Below, piece after piece: positions 1 through 10,200 of a stretch of 64,000 bases of DNA. The DNA lies in contig NZ_CP121197.1 in the NCBI RefSeq assembly GCF_029625215.1, positions 3,844,001 to 3,908,000 of the forward strand, read 5' to 3'. The DNA is from Aurantibacillus circumpalustris. GTDB taxonomy: Bacteria; Bacteroidota; Bacteroidia; B-17B0; Aurantibacillaceae. The position numbers were made by a program, and so were the translations under genes. Each line of letters opens with the position of its first letter. Position 1 is the stretch's first letter. The notes beneath the pieces are model-generated. The model searched no databases. It saw only the letters and a list, made by a program, of their open reading frames with translations, and was not told where the DNA came from.

Positions 1-84
1 AATTGTTGCACGAAATTCTATGTTACTTCGTGATACCAACCACAATGTTGATAGTCCGTCTAAGTCAAATTGCTTTAAATTCAT
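1..84 (-). CDS. Partial hypothetical protein (5' end only)
   Basis: An ATG at 84 opens a minus-strand frame that runs without a stop to the left edge, giving 28 residues that begin MNLKQFDLDGLSTLWLVSRS. The rest lies outside the window, so no family can be assigned. It is codirectional with the SpoIIE gene upstream of it, with a 338-bp gap between them. Confidence 0.5.
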   Translation of the reverse strand, partial: MNLKQFDLDGLSTLWLVSRSNIEFRATI

Positions 85-422
85 GATTTTATTTTTTTAG
101 TTTTTGTCATCAAGCTTAGGTTCAAAAATCCCTATTAATTATTACAGGGGTTTCTCGTTGGTGGGGCTTTGAAACCGAAAACTGGCCGCCAGCAACAACG
201 TTTATTAGTCAGTCTATGTTTCTATTACCACTGAGTGCACATGGTAGGTGTGAAAACAAATATTTACAAATGAGTTAAAACATTTGTTGGCGGGTACGTA
301 AAGATAGTATTATTAGAATACAAATATGTCTGTACAAATAGACAGGTAGGAAGGATTTTTTTGCGCTGTGTTGGCGGAGGTTTTGAATAGGAGTTGGGGA
401 GTTTAGGTTGCTGTGCGGATTG
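85..422. other. Intergenic region with first copy of a ~100-bp diverged repeat
   Basis: I see no gene here. Bases 263-362 are one copy of a sequence that recurs at 4331-4430, on the other side of the SpoIIE gene and in the same orientation. Both copies run TTTACAAATGrGT, then ATTTGTTG, GGGTrCGTAA, TATTATTA, then a short inverted repeat (here TGTCT/AGACA at about 327-344) and a T-run on the plus strand. A weak hairpin (CCCT/AGGG, about 128-152) precedes a T-run on the minus strand and might end the SpoIIE transcript, but it is poor. Confidence 0.5.
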
Positions 423-3400
423 TTATATTTTTATGCCGATAATTGTAATATCATCAACCTGTTCGGCATTGCTCATCCAACTTGCTAATTCCTGTCGCAA
501 TGTATGTTCCTGGTCCTTTAAATCAAAGGAAGCAATATTCAAGAGAAGATCCTTCAATCGTTTATACATGAACTTTTTCCCTTTTGGTCCGCCAAACTGG
601 TCAGCATACCCATCGGTTAATGTATATATCATATCTCCTGCATTTAAAGCAAATTCCAGTTGAGTAAAGCTGTTTTTGTCCTTATCATGGCGACCCACCG
701 GCATCTTATCAGGTTCCAACTCCAATAATTGGCCTTCTCTAATAATCCAGACAGGATTATGCGCACCTGTAAAACAGATTTTTCGCTTATCTGGAGTTAA
801 AACAAGAATACTGGCATCCATTCCGTCCATTCCTCCTTCGCTACTTCCATCCTTTTTAAGTCGCTCAATAATATGCGTACGTGTATAATTAAATATTTCT
901 TTAGGTTCAGTAAGTTTCTCTTTTATTGCATTTTCAAGACAGGTAGTATTTAGTATACTCATAATGGCACCTGGTACCCCGTGACCTGTGCTATCGGCAG
1001 TAACTATGGCAAAATTTCCGTTGTGCAGAGCGGAAGCCCAGTAAAAATCTCCACTAACCGCTTCTTTTGGCTTGAATAGTAGAAAGTAATTATGCAAGTA
1101 TTGATCTAATAAATCTTTGCTAGCGAGGAAGCTTCTTTGTATCCTCTCAGCATAATTAATGCTATCGGAAATCTCTTTGTGTTTTTCTTCAATTATTGTT
1201 TTTTGTTCTCTGATTTGAGAGGTTCTTTTATACACCAATTCTTCTAGTTCATGATTTTTCTGTTTGAGCTTTTTTTCTCGTTGCTTAACATATAATCGTA
1301 AAACCATAACGGTCAATAAAAGCAACCCTAATCTGAACCACCAGGTACTCCAAAATGGTGGTTTAATTTCAAATTTGTAGTGGACCTCATTACTGTACAA
1401 ACCCAAATTACTTATAGACCTGACACGGAAAATATATTTTCCTGCAGGTAGATTTCCGAAAGTGGTTTCAGTTTTAGAGCTAGGTAGTGACCATACCGAA
1501 CTAAACCCTTCGAGTTTAGTTTCATAGGTTACAAACCGCGGATATTTGGTAGTTGCCCCGGCATAACTAAAAGTAATAGTGTTTTTATTGTGAGGTAGAC
1601 TCAGATTAACAGGATAATCCGACCAATGTGTGAGGCTATCAAAGTGGATATCAGAAAAAGTGTTTCGTAAGGCATTATACTCAGCATCCTTACTATATAC
1701 AAAGTCTTTCCAGCTAAAGTTATTCTCATTTATTTTGATTGATAAGAGCTGCATAACGGGAGGGATGTCATCTTTTATTGCTGTGGAAGGATGATAAATT
1801 GCAAGTCTGTCATCAGTGCCAATCCATATATCGCCATTCATATCTTCATATAGTGAGCCTTCTACACAGGCTTTACCTAAAAACCCCTCAGGGGTCTGGT
1901 ACTTTGTAAAATGAATTTTTTCTTTTGGCAAAAAAGAAGTTGCGATTTTATTTAGTCCCTTTTTTGTCCCAATCCATATGTTACCTGTTCTATCCTGCAA
2001 CAAGCTTTGAATGGAGTTATCGGAAAGACCGTCATGACTTGTATATTGAATAAAACTTTTCCCATCATAGCGGAATAGGCCATCGTTGTCGGTTCCGATC
2101 CATAGGTCTCCATTGTTTGCTTTTATCATTGTACTAATTGATCCATTGGTAAATCCATCGTTTTTATCATATTTTATTACCCGCGAACCAATAACCTTGA
2201 ATAGCCCCACTTTATGAATGTTGAAATCCTTTACTGAAAACCAGTCTCCGCCAAATGCATCAAAAGCTATAGCATTTAACCACCTTCCGAATAAACCGTC
2301 GTTGTCGTCGTATTGAATAATGCTGTCACCCTGTATAATACCAATTCCAGACCAGAGGCCTAAAGCCATTCGACCATACTTTCTATTTTCATAGTATTTA
2401 TTTACGGGAAAATAAAGGTTCATCACATCATGAGGGTCAAACTTTTTTTTGCCATTAAATAATTTGAACCTCGAGCCATCATATTCCATTAAGCCGTCGA
2501 GACCTAAAAATACTATGGTACTATCCTTTGTTCCTGTTATGTTCCAAACGGAATTCAGTATGGGAAATTCGCTTGTAAAGATTGTTTCAATTCGACCTTC
2601 CTTTAAGCGAGATATTCCGCCCGCGTATGCACCGAACCAGTATGAACCCGGGCTGTCGTTGTAAACACTCAGAATTCTATCTCTTATTAATCCATCTGCG
2701 GAAGTTAAATAGGTAAAGTTATTCCCGCGGTATAGTACAGCACCATCACCGCCAGTGCCAATCCATAGATTCCCACGTAGGTCTTTATATAAGGTGTTTA
2801 CATACTGTCCTTTCATCAATCCGTTATGTGTTGTGATATGGTTGACCTTTTTTCCAGAGATTCTTATACAACCCCATCGGTTTCCAAACCATATATCTCC
2901 GTTTTCGCTGAGCGCAACGCATTCAGTTTGCTCTTTTTCGGCAGGGACCATGTAAATGGTATCAGAGATCATCATGTAAATTCCGTCGGCAGTTGCCATC
3001 CAGGTTTTCCCATTTCTGTCGGTTATGAGATTTTTTATAGCGCTGTTAACTACTACATTTTGTATAGTGTATTCAGGCGTGAATCTCGGGTACACCGTAA
3101 ATCCTGTTCCATCATAGGAACTTAAGCTTCCGTTGTAGTAGGTAATCCAGAGCATTCCTTTTTTGTCTACATATAAATCTTCAATTGAGTTCCCCGGCAT
3201 CCCTTGCTCTGTAGCATACAAGAAGAATTTTTTACCATCAAATCTGCACAATCCGTTTTTATGACTCATGCTGGTGTTTACGGCGCCAAACCAAAGATCA
3301 CCGCTTTTGTCGCGCTTCACGCTGTATATTTGATCAAAATCAAAACCAGGAATTGTATCGTAATTGTAAAAATAAGTTCCATCAAAGCGGCTAATACCTG

Positions 3401-4037
3401 ACTGGCCGGCAAACCACAGGTCCCCGTTCTTATCTTCTTCAATTTCATAAATTGTTTTACTTAATAATCCCTGTTTTTTGCCATAATTATAAAAATATGT
3501 GCCATCATAGCGGCTCAATCCTTCAAAAGTCGATATCCAAAAGTTTCCCCGACTGTCCTCAAAAAATCCGCTTACCATATTGTTCACTAATCCTTGGTCA
3601 CTTTTAAAGGCGCAGAAATTATAAGGATTGTATTCAGCATATAATGGGTCTTTTGCTTCTATCCTTTCAGGTGCAGCTGCAAGAATAGTATCAGGAGTTT
3701 GGAAAACGACCACGGGTCGTTTAAACTTACCGGTACCAGGAACGCACAAGGTAGTTGTAAACCCACTTAATACCATTTTTAATTTAAGTTCCCTTGTATT
3801 TGTATCGAGGTATTTGCCACGAGAAGCGACTGTATGTTGTGTTAATATATTTGGTGGTACATTAATTATTTTTGAAGGAAGTGCAATACGAAAATCGGCG
3901 GAAATGGAATCCTTCTTTTTTTCTAACAAACTATTATTTTGTTTATTTTCTTTCTGCTGACAGCAGATATTAAACAAAGTGAAAATAATTGGGCAAAGAG
4001 ATCGGAACCATACTTTTAAACTTAATGAATGTTTCAT
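423..4037 (-). CDS. Two-component-type propeller sensor with SpoIIE (PP2C) phosphatase output
   Basis: This is a 1,204-residue envelope sensor. The N-terminus is hydrophobic (FRSLCPIIFTLFNICCQQ), either a poor lipoprotein signal or an anchor. Residues ~120-790 form a beta-propeller of Reg_prop repeats, with many copies of NGDLWFAG-, GNIWIGT- and SRFDGTYFYNY-like strands. A Y_Y_Y domain follows (~870-940, ending ...GKYIFRVRSISNLGLYS), then one membrane segment (WWFRLGLLLLTVMVLRLYV), a coiled coil, and a SpoIIE phosphatase domain (~985-1204) with SGDFYWA, TADSTGHGVPGA, GMDASILVL and TDGYADQFGG. The aspartates in SGDFYW, ADSTGHG and TDGYADQ are those that bind metals in PP2C/SpoIIE enzymes. Bacteroidota proteins of this type are thought to turn a periplasmic signal into dephosphorylation of an anti-sigma-antagonist-like partner. 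No partner is encoded nearby. It is monocistronic with large gaps on both sides. Confidence 0.93.
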   Translation of the reverse strand: MKHSLSLKVWFRSLCPIIFTLFNICCQQKENKQNNSLLEKKKDSISADFRIALPSKIINVPPNILTQHTVASRGKYLDTNTRELKLKMVLSGFTTTLCVPGTGKFKRPVVVFQTPDTILAAAPERIEAKDPLYAEYNPYNFCAFKSDQGLVNNMVSGFFEDSRGNFWISTFEGLSRYDGTYFYNYGKKQGLLSKTIYEIEEDKNGDLWFAGQSGISRFDGTYFYNYDTIPGFDFDQIYSVKRDKSGDLWFGAVNTSMSHKNGLCRFDGKKFFLYATEQGMPGNSIEDLYVDKKGMLWITYYNGSLSSYDGTGFTVYPRFTPEYTIQNVVVNSAIKNLITDRNGKTWMATADGIYMMISDTIYMVPAEKEQTECVALSENGDIWFGNRWGCIRISGKKVNHITTHNGLMKGQYVNTLYKDLRGNLWIGTGGDGAVLYRGNNFTYLTSADGLIRDRILSVYNDSPGSYWFGAYAGGISRLKEGRIETIFTSEFPILNSVWNITGTKDSTIVFLGLDGLMEYDGSRFKLFNGKKKFDPHDVMNLYFPVNKYYENRKYGRMALGLWSGIGIIQGDSIIQYDDNDGLFGRWLNAIAFDAFGGDWFSVKDFNIHKVGLFKVIGSRVIKYDKNDGFTNGSISTMIKANNGDLWIGTDNDGLFRYDGKSFIQYTSHDGLSDNSIQSLLQDRTGNIWIGTKKGLNKIATSFLPKEKIHFTKYQTPEGFLGKACVEGSLYEDMNGDIWIGTDDRLAIYHPSTAIKDDIPPVMQLLSIKINENNFSWKDFVYSKDAEYNALRNTFSDIHFDSLTHWSDYPVNLSLPHNKNTITFSYAGATTKYPRFVTYETKLEGFSSVWSLPSSKTETTFGNLPAGKYIFRVRSISNLGLYSNEVHYKFEIKPPFWSTWWFRLGLLLLTVMVLRLYVKQREKKLKQKNHELEELVYKRTSQIREQKTIIEEKHKEISDSINYAERIQRSFLASKDLLDQYLHNYFLLFKPKEAVSGDFYWASALHNGNFAIVTADSTGHGVPGAIMSILNTTCLENAIKEKLTEPKEIFNYTRTHIIERLKKDGSSEGGMDGMDASILVLTPDKRKICFTGAHNPVWIIREGQLLELEPDKMPVGRHDKDKNSFTQLEFALNAGDMIYTLTDGYADQFGGPKGKKFMYKRLKDLLLNIASFDLKDQEHTLRQELASWMSNAEQVDDITIIGIKI

Positions 4038-4520
4038 GGCGTTAAATTATATCTTAAACTTAATTTGATCAAATTTTATTAAAACAGGAATCTCTTTTGC
4101 TGGCATACTCTTTCCACACGGCGGTCAACAATTGTGCTGCTTTCAGGTCATATCTGTGCGCCGGCAAAAAAACCAAAAACCTGAAGTATTCTAGAACTAC
4201 GAGTCCAGTCGGAAAGGAGTCTGAGTTCCAAGTGCTTGTCAACCTAGCTGCTACCTTACTTGTCTGAGCTAAATTTTTTGTTGTCTGAGAGCGAATGCGT
4301 TATAATTACTGGCTTGACGCGATAACAAAGGTTTACAAATGGGTAAAAGTATTTGTTGTCGGGTGCGTAAATATAATATTATTACACTACAAAAACACCT
4401 GTCCATTTGGGCAGATAGGTGAAAGTTTTTTGATAATTTTTTAACCACATAGGCACTTTGGTGTTAATAGGGTTAGGTAAACCATAGGTTTGCCTAAACT
4501 GCAGGAGTGGTGAATGATGA
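4038..4520. other. Intergenic region with second copy of the ~100-bp repeat
   Basis: No gene is seen. Bases 4331-4430 repeat 263-362 at roughly 70% identity by eye. The hairpin in this copy uses different bases (CTGTCC/GGGCAG at about 4399-4414) in the same place as TGTCT/AGACA in the first copy, so the fold may be conserved while the sequence is not. The promoter of the downstream SpoIIE gene should lie in this region, but I find no clean TTG-N19-TAnnTTTG pair. Confidence 0.5.
4473..4497 (-). terminator. Strong hairpin just after the TPR gene
   Basis: Two 11-base arms, TTAGGTAAACC and GGTTTGCCTAA, pair completely with one G-T wobble and an ATA loop. The hairpin starts 23 bases past the stop of the minus-strand TPR gene, which suits a transcript end or 3' stabiliser. 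There is no U-run after it on the minus strand, so classical intrinsic termination is doubtful. Confidence 0.4.
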
Positions 4521-5693
4521 TTATTCTTTGCAATTGATTCTTAACAATTCTTGAATAGAGGCTTCACCTTCAGGAATTTCAAAATCGGAATACTCCTGCA
4601 TTTTTTTTAGATCACTACAGGCCGCCTTTATGTTGATTAGTTTTAGGTGGCAAAGTGATCTATAATAATAAGAGTGTGGATTATTTTTGTTGAGTTGAAT
4701 GCTTTGTGTAAAATCCGCTATAGCTTTTTCATACTCTAGTAAACCGTAATGGACACAACCTCTTGTGCCGTATGCGTTACTGTTATTGTCATTTAATTCG
4801 ATGTTTTTATTCGCGTAAGGCAGTGCTTCTTTGTATTTTTTGTCTATGAATAAAAAGTATGCTATGTTGTTAAGCGCCAGTACTGTATTTGGTTTTTGTA
4901 GAAGTAATCTTTTAAGCCCATCAATTGCCTTTTGAATTTGTTTCATTTCAAATAAAGTTGAGGTGGTTTTGATTATAAAGTAGGTGTTTGTAGAGTCGTA
5001 TTGAAGGGTTTTCTGAAAGTAAAGTAATGCTTCCGGGAATTTTTTTTCACCGTAAAGAATATCACCAAGTAATATTAGCCCATTTGTATTTGTGGAATCA
5101 TAATAAAACGCTAGGTTGCCAAATTTTAAAGCGTTTATTTTGTCATTTAGCATATAGTAGGAATGTCCAACAAAGGAGTAAGCATCAGCGCTTTCATTGT
5201 TTGTTATTTGAGGATTTTTTAAAAAATACTGAAAATCTTCAATGGCCTCATTGTATTTACCAAGTTTGAAAAAAGAAAATCCTCTATAAGAATAAAGATC
5301 ATAGCTGGTGGAAAAACCATTTATGTACAAGGTATAAAACTTAACCGCACTGTTCCAGTCTTCTAAATAATAGTAGCAATTACCTTTATAATAATAAAGT
5401 ACGTATCTGTTGACTAGGATCGGCTTACTCTTGAGTGCCTTATCGCATGACTCTAAACATTTTGTATAGTCTTTCAGGTTATAGTAAGATTTAGCGACAC
5501 CGAGGTAACCCCTGGACTCCTTCGGGCTTATTTTGATAGCCGCTTGAAACATTTTAAGTGAGGCTTCGTAATCTCCCATTGTTAAGACCGAATCAGCTCT
5601 AAGGCTTAAAAGTTCATATTCATAAGATTGCGCCTTTGTGTAGGATAAACAGTAAAGCACAAAAAGAAGAGTGTATATTTTCTTGAGTTTCAA
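4521..5693 (-). CDS. Secreted tetratricopeptide-repeat (TPR) protein
   Basis: This 390-residue protein has a clear signal peptide (MKLKKIYTLLF...CLSYTKAQ, cleavage probably before SYEYE). About nine TPR units follow, recognisable by patterns such as YLGVAKSYYNLKDYTKCLESC, AYGTRGCVHYGLLEYEKAI and DFTQSIQLNKNNPHSYYYRS. It is probably a periplasmic or outer-membrane scaffold for protein contacts. The start codon is TTG: the signal peptide begins right at it and there is no in-frame ATG before the hydrophobic core. It lies 14 bp downstream of the small gene at 5708 and is probably cotranscribed with it. The binding partner is unknown. Confidence 0.85.
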   Translation of the reverse strand: MKLKKIYTLLFVLYCLSYTKAQSYEYELLSLRADSVLTMGDYEASLKMFQAAIKISPKESRGYLGVAKSYYNLKDYTKCLESCDKALKSKPILVNRYVLYYYKGNCYYYLEDWNSAVKFYTLYINGFSTSYDLYSYRGFSFFKLGKYNEAIEDFQYFLKNPQITNNESADAYSFVGHSYYMLNDKINALKFGNLAFYYDSTNTNGLILLGDILYGEKKFPEALLYFQKTLQYDSTNTYFIIKTTSTLFEMKQIQKAIDGLKRLLLQKPNTVLALNNIAYFLFIDKKYKEALPYANKNIELNDNNSNAYGTRGCVHYGLLEYEKAIADFTQSIQLNKNNPHSYYYRSLCHLKLINIKAACSDLKKMQEYSDFEIPEGEASIQELLRINCKE

Positions 5694-5707
5694 AATACAA
5701 ATAGTTG

Positions 5708-5962
5708 TTAATTTTCCTCGGTTAAAATCTCCGCTAATTGTTTCAGCACTATTAGTTCCACTTCCTTGTTGTTTACCATCTCAAAAACTTTCGCATGTTT
5801 CTTAATAAGCCGGTGTAAGTCATCATCACTGAGATGATTGAGGTCGTAGTCCAGAAAAGTAATGGCTTCTCTGATTCGCATAAGACTTTCCTTTAACGTG
5901 CCCCCGACTTGCATGATACAAGATAATAAAAGTTTAGGTTGACCACTCTCTTTTTTGTACAA
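5708..5962 (-). CDS. Small hypothetical helical protein upstream of the TPR gene
   Basis: The frame encodes 84 residues from a TTG at 5962, or 68 residues from an ATG at 5914 (MQVGGTLKESLMRIREAI...). I prefer the ATG, because the first 16 residues look like leader translation. The protein is charged and helical, ending KEVELIVLKQLAEILTEEN. I recognise no family. It is codirectional with the TPR gene 14 bp downstream and divergent from dinB across ~100 bp. Confidence 0.5.
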   Translation of the reverse strand: MYKKESGQPKLLLSCIMQVGGTLKESLMRIREAITFLDYDLNHLSDDDLHRLIKKHAKVFEMVNNKEVELIVLKQLAEILTEEN

Positions 5963-5990
5963 AAGCAGTTTGATATATTATTTAAGTGCC

Positions 5991-6061
5991 TGTATAATAG
6001 CCTAGTTAACTATTAGCTACATATTATAGCAATTTAATACTATATTTTATAGCTAGTTTTG
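5991..6061 (+). promoter_or_regulatory. Probable regulated promoter of the dinB-dnaE-SRAP cassette
   Basis: TAGTTTTG at 6054-6061 fits the Bacteroidetes -7 consensus TAnnTTTG and would start transcription about 15 bases before the dinB ATG. No good -33 TTG is found ~20 bases upstream, as expected of a promoter that needs control. Upstream are a perfect 10-bp palindrome TAGTTAACTA (6003-6012) and four TAGC elements (5998, 6014, 6027, 6050), a likely operator set. DNA-damage control is inferred from the genes, not from a known box. Confidence 0.5.
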
Positions 6062-6083
6062 TAAAGAGATTTGTTGTTGAGCT

Positions 6084-7244
6084 ATGGAAAGAACTATTGT
6101 GCATTTGGATTTGGATACTTTTTTTGTATCGTGTGAGCGAGCGGTAAACAGTTCGCTAGAAGGAATTCCTTTAATAATTGGTGGCAATGGAGGCAGAGGC
6201 GTTGTGGCTTCATGCTCGTATGAGGCCAGAAAATTTGGCGTGAGATCGGCCATGCCCATGTTTATGGCTTTGCGACTTTGTCCTCAAGCTAAAGTGATAC
6301 GTGGAGATATGGAGCTCTATAGCAAGTATTCGCACATAGTTACTGAGATTATTCAAGAGAAAGCTCCAGTAATGGAAAAAGCCAGTGTGGATGAATTTTA
6401 TTTGGACTTCACCGGTTTGGAAAAATACTTTGGTTGTTACGCCTTTGCAAGTGAATTAGCACAAAGGGTTTTTAAAGAAACAAATCTGCCTATTAGTTTT
6501 GGCTTGTCGCTTAATAAAACAGTTTCAAAAATTGCCACCGGTGAAGGTAAACCCAAAGGAAAAATAAGTATAGAACCAAAGTTTGTTCGGCCCTTTTTAA
6601 ATCCACTTTCCATAAAAAAAATACCAGGGCTTGGCGAGAAAAAATATGTGGAGCTTTCGCGTATAGGGATTCGGAACATTGAAACATTGGCAGAAACACC
6701 CATTGAGATATTTCATACTATGTATGGTAAACCCGGTATTGATATTTGGCATAAAGCGAATGGCATAGATGAAAGTGCCGTAGAACCCTATGTAGAAAGA
6801 AAAGGAATTTCGACCGAACAAACCTTTGAGCAGGACACCATTGATATTGAAAAAATAAAAACACTTTTGGTGGCCATGGTTGAAAAACTTGCTTTTCAAT
6901 TGCGGGAAGAAAAGTGGTTAACCTCAACCGTGGTAGTAAGAATTAAGTACAGCAATTTTGATACCCATACCAAACAAACCAAGGTGGCTTATACATCTGC
7001 AGATCATATTTTAATTAAACGGGTGTATGAACTTTTTGATAAACTCTATGACAGAAGGATTCGGATTCGACTGGTAGGTATTGGTTTTACAGGACTTGTA
7101 AGAGGAGAATATCAAATTAACTTATTTGAAGACACCACAGAAAGTGTGAATTTGTACAATGCAATAGATAAAATGAAACGGCGTTTTGGTTTTAAAGCAG
7201 TGATGCGTTGCGCAGGACTTGACCTACAGGGAGATAAAAGCTAA
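6084..7244 (+). CDS. dinB: DNA polymerase IV (Y-family translesion polymerase)
   Basis: A 386-residue Y-family polymerase that copies damaged templates. Catalytic motifs are plain: HLDLDTFFVSCE at residues 7-18 (metal-binding Asp; steric-gate-type FF) and KASVDEFYLDF near 100. A helix-hairpin-helix thumb region follows (IPGLGEKKYVELSRIGI), then a little-finger domain (STEQTFEQDTIDIEKIK...). Near the C-terminus, QINLF within EYQINLFEDTTE is a good beta-clamp-binding pentapeptide, so it should be recruited by the sliding clamp. The stop overlaps the dnaE start (TAATG), indicating translational coupling. It heads a three-gene mutagenesis/repair cassette. Confidence 0.95.
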   Translation: MERTIVHLDLDTFFVSCERAVNSSLEGIPLIIGGNGGRGVVASCSYEARKFGVRSAMPMFMALRLCPQAKVIRGDMELYSKYSHIVTEIIQEKAPVMEKASVDEFYLDFTGLEKYFGCYAFASELAQRVFKETNLPISFGLSLNKTVSKIATGEGKPKGKISIEPKFVRPFLNPLSIKKIPGLGEKKYVELSRIGIRNIETLAETPIEIFHTMYGKPGIDIWHKANGIDESAVEPYVERKGISTEQTFEQDTIDIEKIKTLLVAMVEKLAFQLREEKWLTSTVVVRIKYSNFDTHTKQTKVAYTSADHILIKRVYELFDKLYDRRIRIRLVGIGFTGLVRGEYQINLFEDTTESVNLYNAIDKMKRRFGFKAVMRCAGLDLQGDKS

Positions 7245-10200
7245 TGTATTTAAACTGCCATAGTTATTTTAGTTTGCGTTACGGCACTATTTCAGTAGAA
7301 GATTTGGTGCAGCTAGGCGTTGCGAATCAAGCCAAATCACTTGCACTCACGGATATTAATTGTGTAACAGGGATTTATGATTTTGTTTTAGAATGCAGAG
7401 CACATACTATTAAACCACTCGTTGGAATTGAATTTAGAAACGGTTCAGAATTATTATTTATTGGTTTGGCAAAGAATAAAGCAGCGATTGGAGAGATGTG
7501 TCTCTTGCTTACCAAACATAATTTCGAAAATACAAAACTACCACGTCGCATTGAGTTTAATAACACCTACGTTATTTATCCCCTTGAAACTGCCCCGACA
7601 GAACTAAAAGAATACGAATACATAGGCATTCGACCAGAAGAGTTGTTTAAATTGTATAAACCCGAGCTGAAGAAACACCTTGGTAAAATGGTTGTTTTGC
7701 AACCTGTTACCTTTAGAGGAAGAGATGAATACAATTTGCATCGCATACTGAGAGCGATAGAGGGCAATGTTATTTTATCAAGGCTCGAGGCAAAAGAACT
7801 CTGTAGAAAAAACGAAGTGATGTTGCCCTACGATCAAGTCCTTTTACTTTATAAAGAGTATCCACAAATTATTAAAAATACAGAACGGCTTATTGAAGAT
7901 TGCAATTTTGATTTTGACTTTAAAGCCCCTAAAAACAAAAAGCACTATACCCAAAACCGTTATAGTGATAAAGAGCTACTCACTAGTTTGGCTTATGAAG
8001 GTATGGTGAGACGTTATGGCAAACATAATAAAGAAGCTCTTTTCCGTGTGAATAAAGAATTAGACGTGATTGATAAACTGGGTTTTGCAGGTTATTTTTT
8101 AATTACCTGGGACATTGTGAGGTATTCGAATAGCTGCGGTTTTATGCATGTGGGGAGAGGTTCGGGAGCAAATTCGATTGTGAGTTATTGTTTAGGGATT
8201 ACTGCTATTTGTCCCATAGAATTGAACCTCTATTTTGAACGTTTCTTAAATGCCAGTAGAACGAGTCCACCCGATTTTGATATTGATTGGAGTCACCGTG
8301 ACCGCGATACGATTTTAGATTATATTTTTAAACGCTTTGACAGTAGGCATGTGGCCTTTTGTGGCACGATAGCAGAATTTAAATTTCGTTCGAAAATACG
8401 CGAACTCGGAAAAGTGTTTGGATTGCCAAAAGAAGAGATGGATGTTTTGATAAAAGGCAGGCCGAAAGATCATGAGCAAAATAAAATAGTAGCAGCTATT
8501 CATAAATATGGTGGCATGTTAGAAAAACACCCCAACCAAAGGAGCATGCATTCGTGTGGTGTATTAATTTCGGAAGAGCCTATTACGAATTACACCGCTT
8601 TAGAAATGCCACCAAAGGGATTTCCTATTGTACAATTTGATATGCACATAGCCGAAGATATTGGATTTGAAAAATTTGATATTCTTTCGCAGAGAGGCAT
8701 ATCGAGTATTAACGAAACTGTAAAACTTGTGAAACAAAACAGAGGCGTTGTAGTAGATATTAGAGATACGACACTTTCTAAAAACGAAGCAACTGCCAAT
8801 GAATGGTTGAAGACCGGTAAAACAATTGGTTGTTTTTATATTGAGAGTCCAGCTATGCGAGGCTTGTTAAGACGTTTGCAATGCGAAAATTATATCACCC
8901 TTGTAGCAGCCTCTTCGATTATACGTCCCGGAGTTGCACAATCAGGGATGATGACCGAATATATATTCAGGCATAAAAACCCAGATAAGTTTGAGTACTT
9001 CCACCCAGTATTTGAAAAAGAACTCGGCGACACTTATGGTGTGATGGTTTATCAAGAAGACGTGATAAAAATTGCCATCCACTTTGGTGGCATTTCACCA
9101 GAGAAAGCAGATATCTTACGACGGTCGATTAGCGGAAAAAAACGATCATTGAAAGAACTTCAAACTGTGAAGGAAGATTTTTTTCTAAGCTGTGACAAAC
9201 AGGGACATGCACGCAAACTCTCAGAAGAAGTATATAGACAAATAGAAAGTTTTGCAGGCTATTCCTTTTGTAAAGCACACAGTGCCAGTTATGCCGTGGA
9301 AAGTTATCAAGCACTTTATTTAAAAGTAAATTATCCCATTGAGTTTATGGTTGCTGTTATAAATAATGGCGGCGGCTTTTATCGACCGGAAGTATATATT
9401 CATGAAGCACGCATGTCGGGTGCGAAGGTACACGCACCCTGTGTTAACCGAAGCAATGTAGAAACCACTTTGTATGGAAATGATATTTATTTGGGCTTCC
9501 ATTTGATAGACGGCTTGCAAGCTGAGGTATTAGAAACGATAGTTAGGGAAAGGCAGAATGGTAATTATAGCAGTCTGGAAGAATTTATTGGGCGTGTGCC
9601 CATAGGATTAGAAGGAATACAAACTTTAATTTTTGCAGGCGCCTTTCGATTTATAGGAAAAAATAAAAATGAGTTGATTTTGAGTTCACGTTTGTTGATG
9701 GCACATAAACCAGAACAAAGTTCAGGACTCTTATTTCAAGAACCAACGAAAGAATTAAAACTCCCCAAATTTATTCGATCAGTATATGAAGATGTGTTTG
9801 ATGAAATAGAAACGGTAGGATTTCCGGTAAGCCTTTCACCCTTTGATTTATTAATAACAAAACAACGCGGTGATGTGATGGCAAAAGACTTAGCTAATCA
9901 GCACGGAAAAACAATTCGCATGATGGGTTATTTGATTAGTAGGAAACAAGTACCAACCAAACGCGGCGATATGAATTTTGGAACATGGATAGATGTAGAA
10001 GGCACTTTTTTTGATACCGCACACTTTGCAGATTCATTAAGTGCATTTCCATTTCAAGGAGGAGGCTGCTATTTATTATTAGGCAAGGTGCAAGTAGAAT
10101 ATGGATTTCCGACAGTAACGGTTGTGCGCATGGCAAAACTGCCCTTTGTGCCGGATCCAAGATTTGCAGACGACAAAGATTTACGACAAAAGGTACAAGG

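Noticed and set aside
4433-4500. Sequences resembling the 16-bp operator (TTAGGTAAACCATAG, ACCACATAGG) near the SpoIIE gene
   Set aside because: They form instead a single 25-bp hairpin right after the TPR gene; spacing and half-sites do not match the 22-bp arrays, and the next gene start is ~430 bp away.
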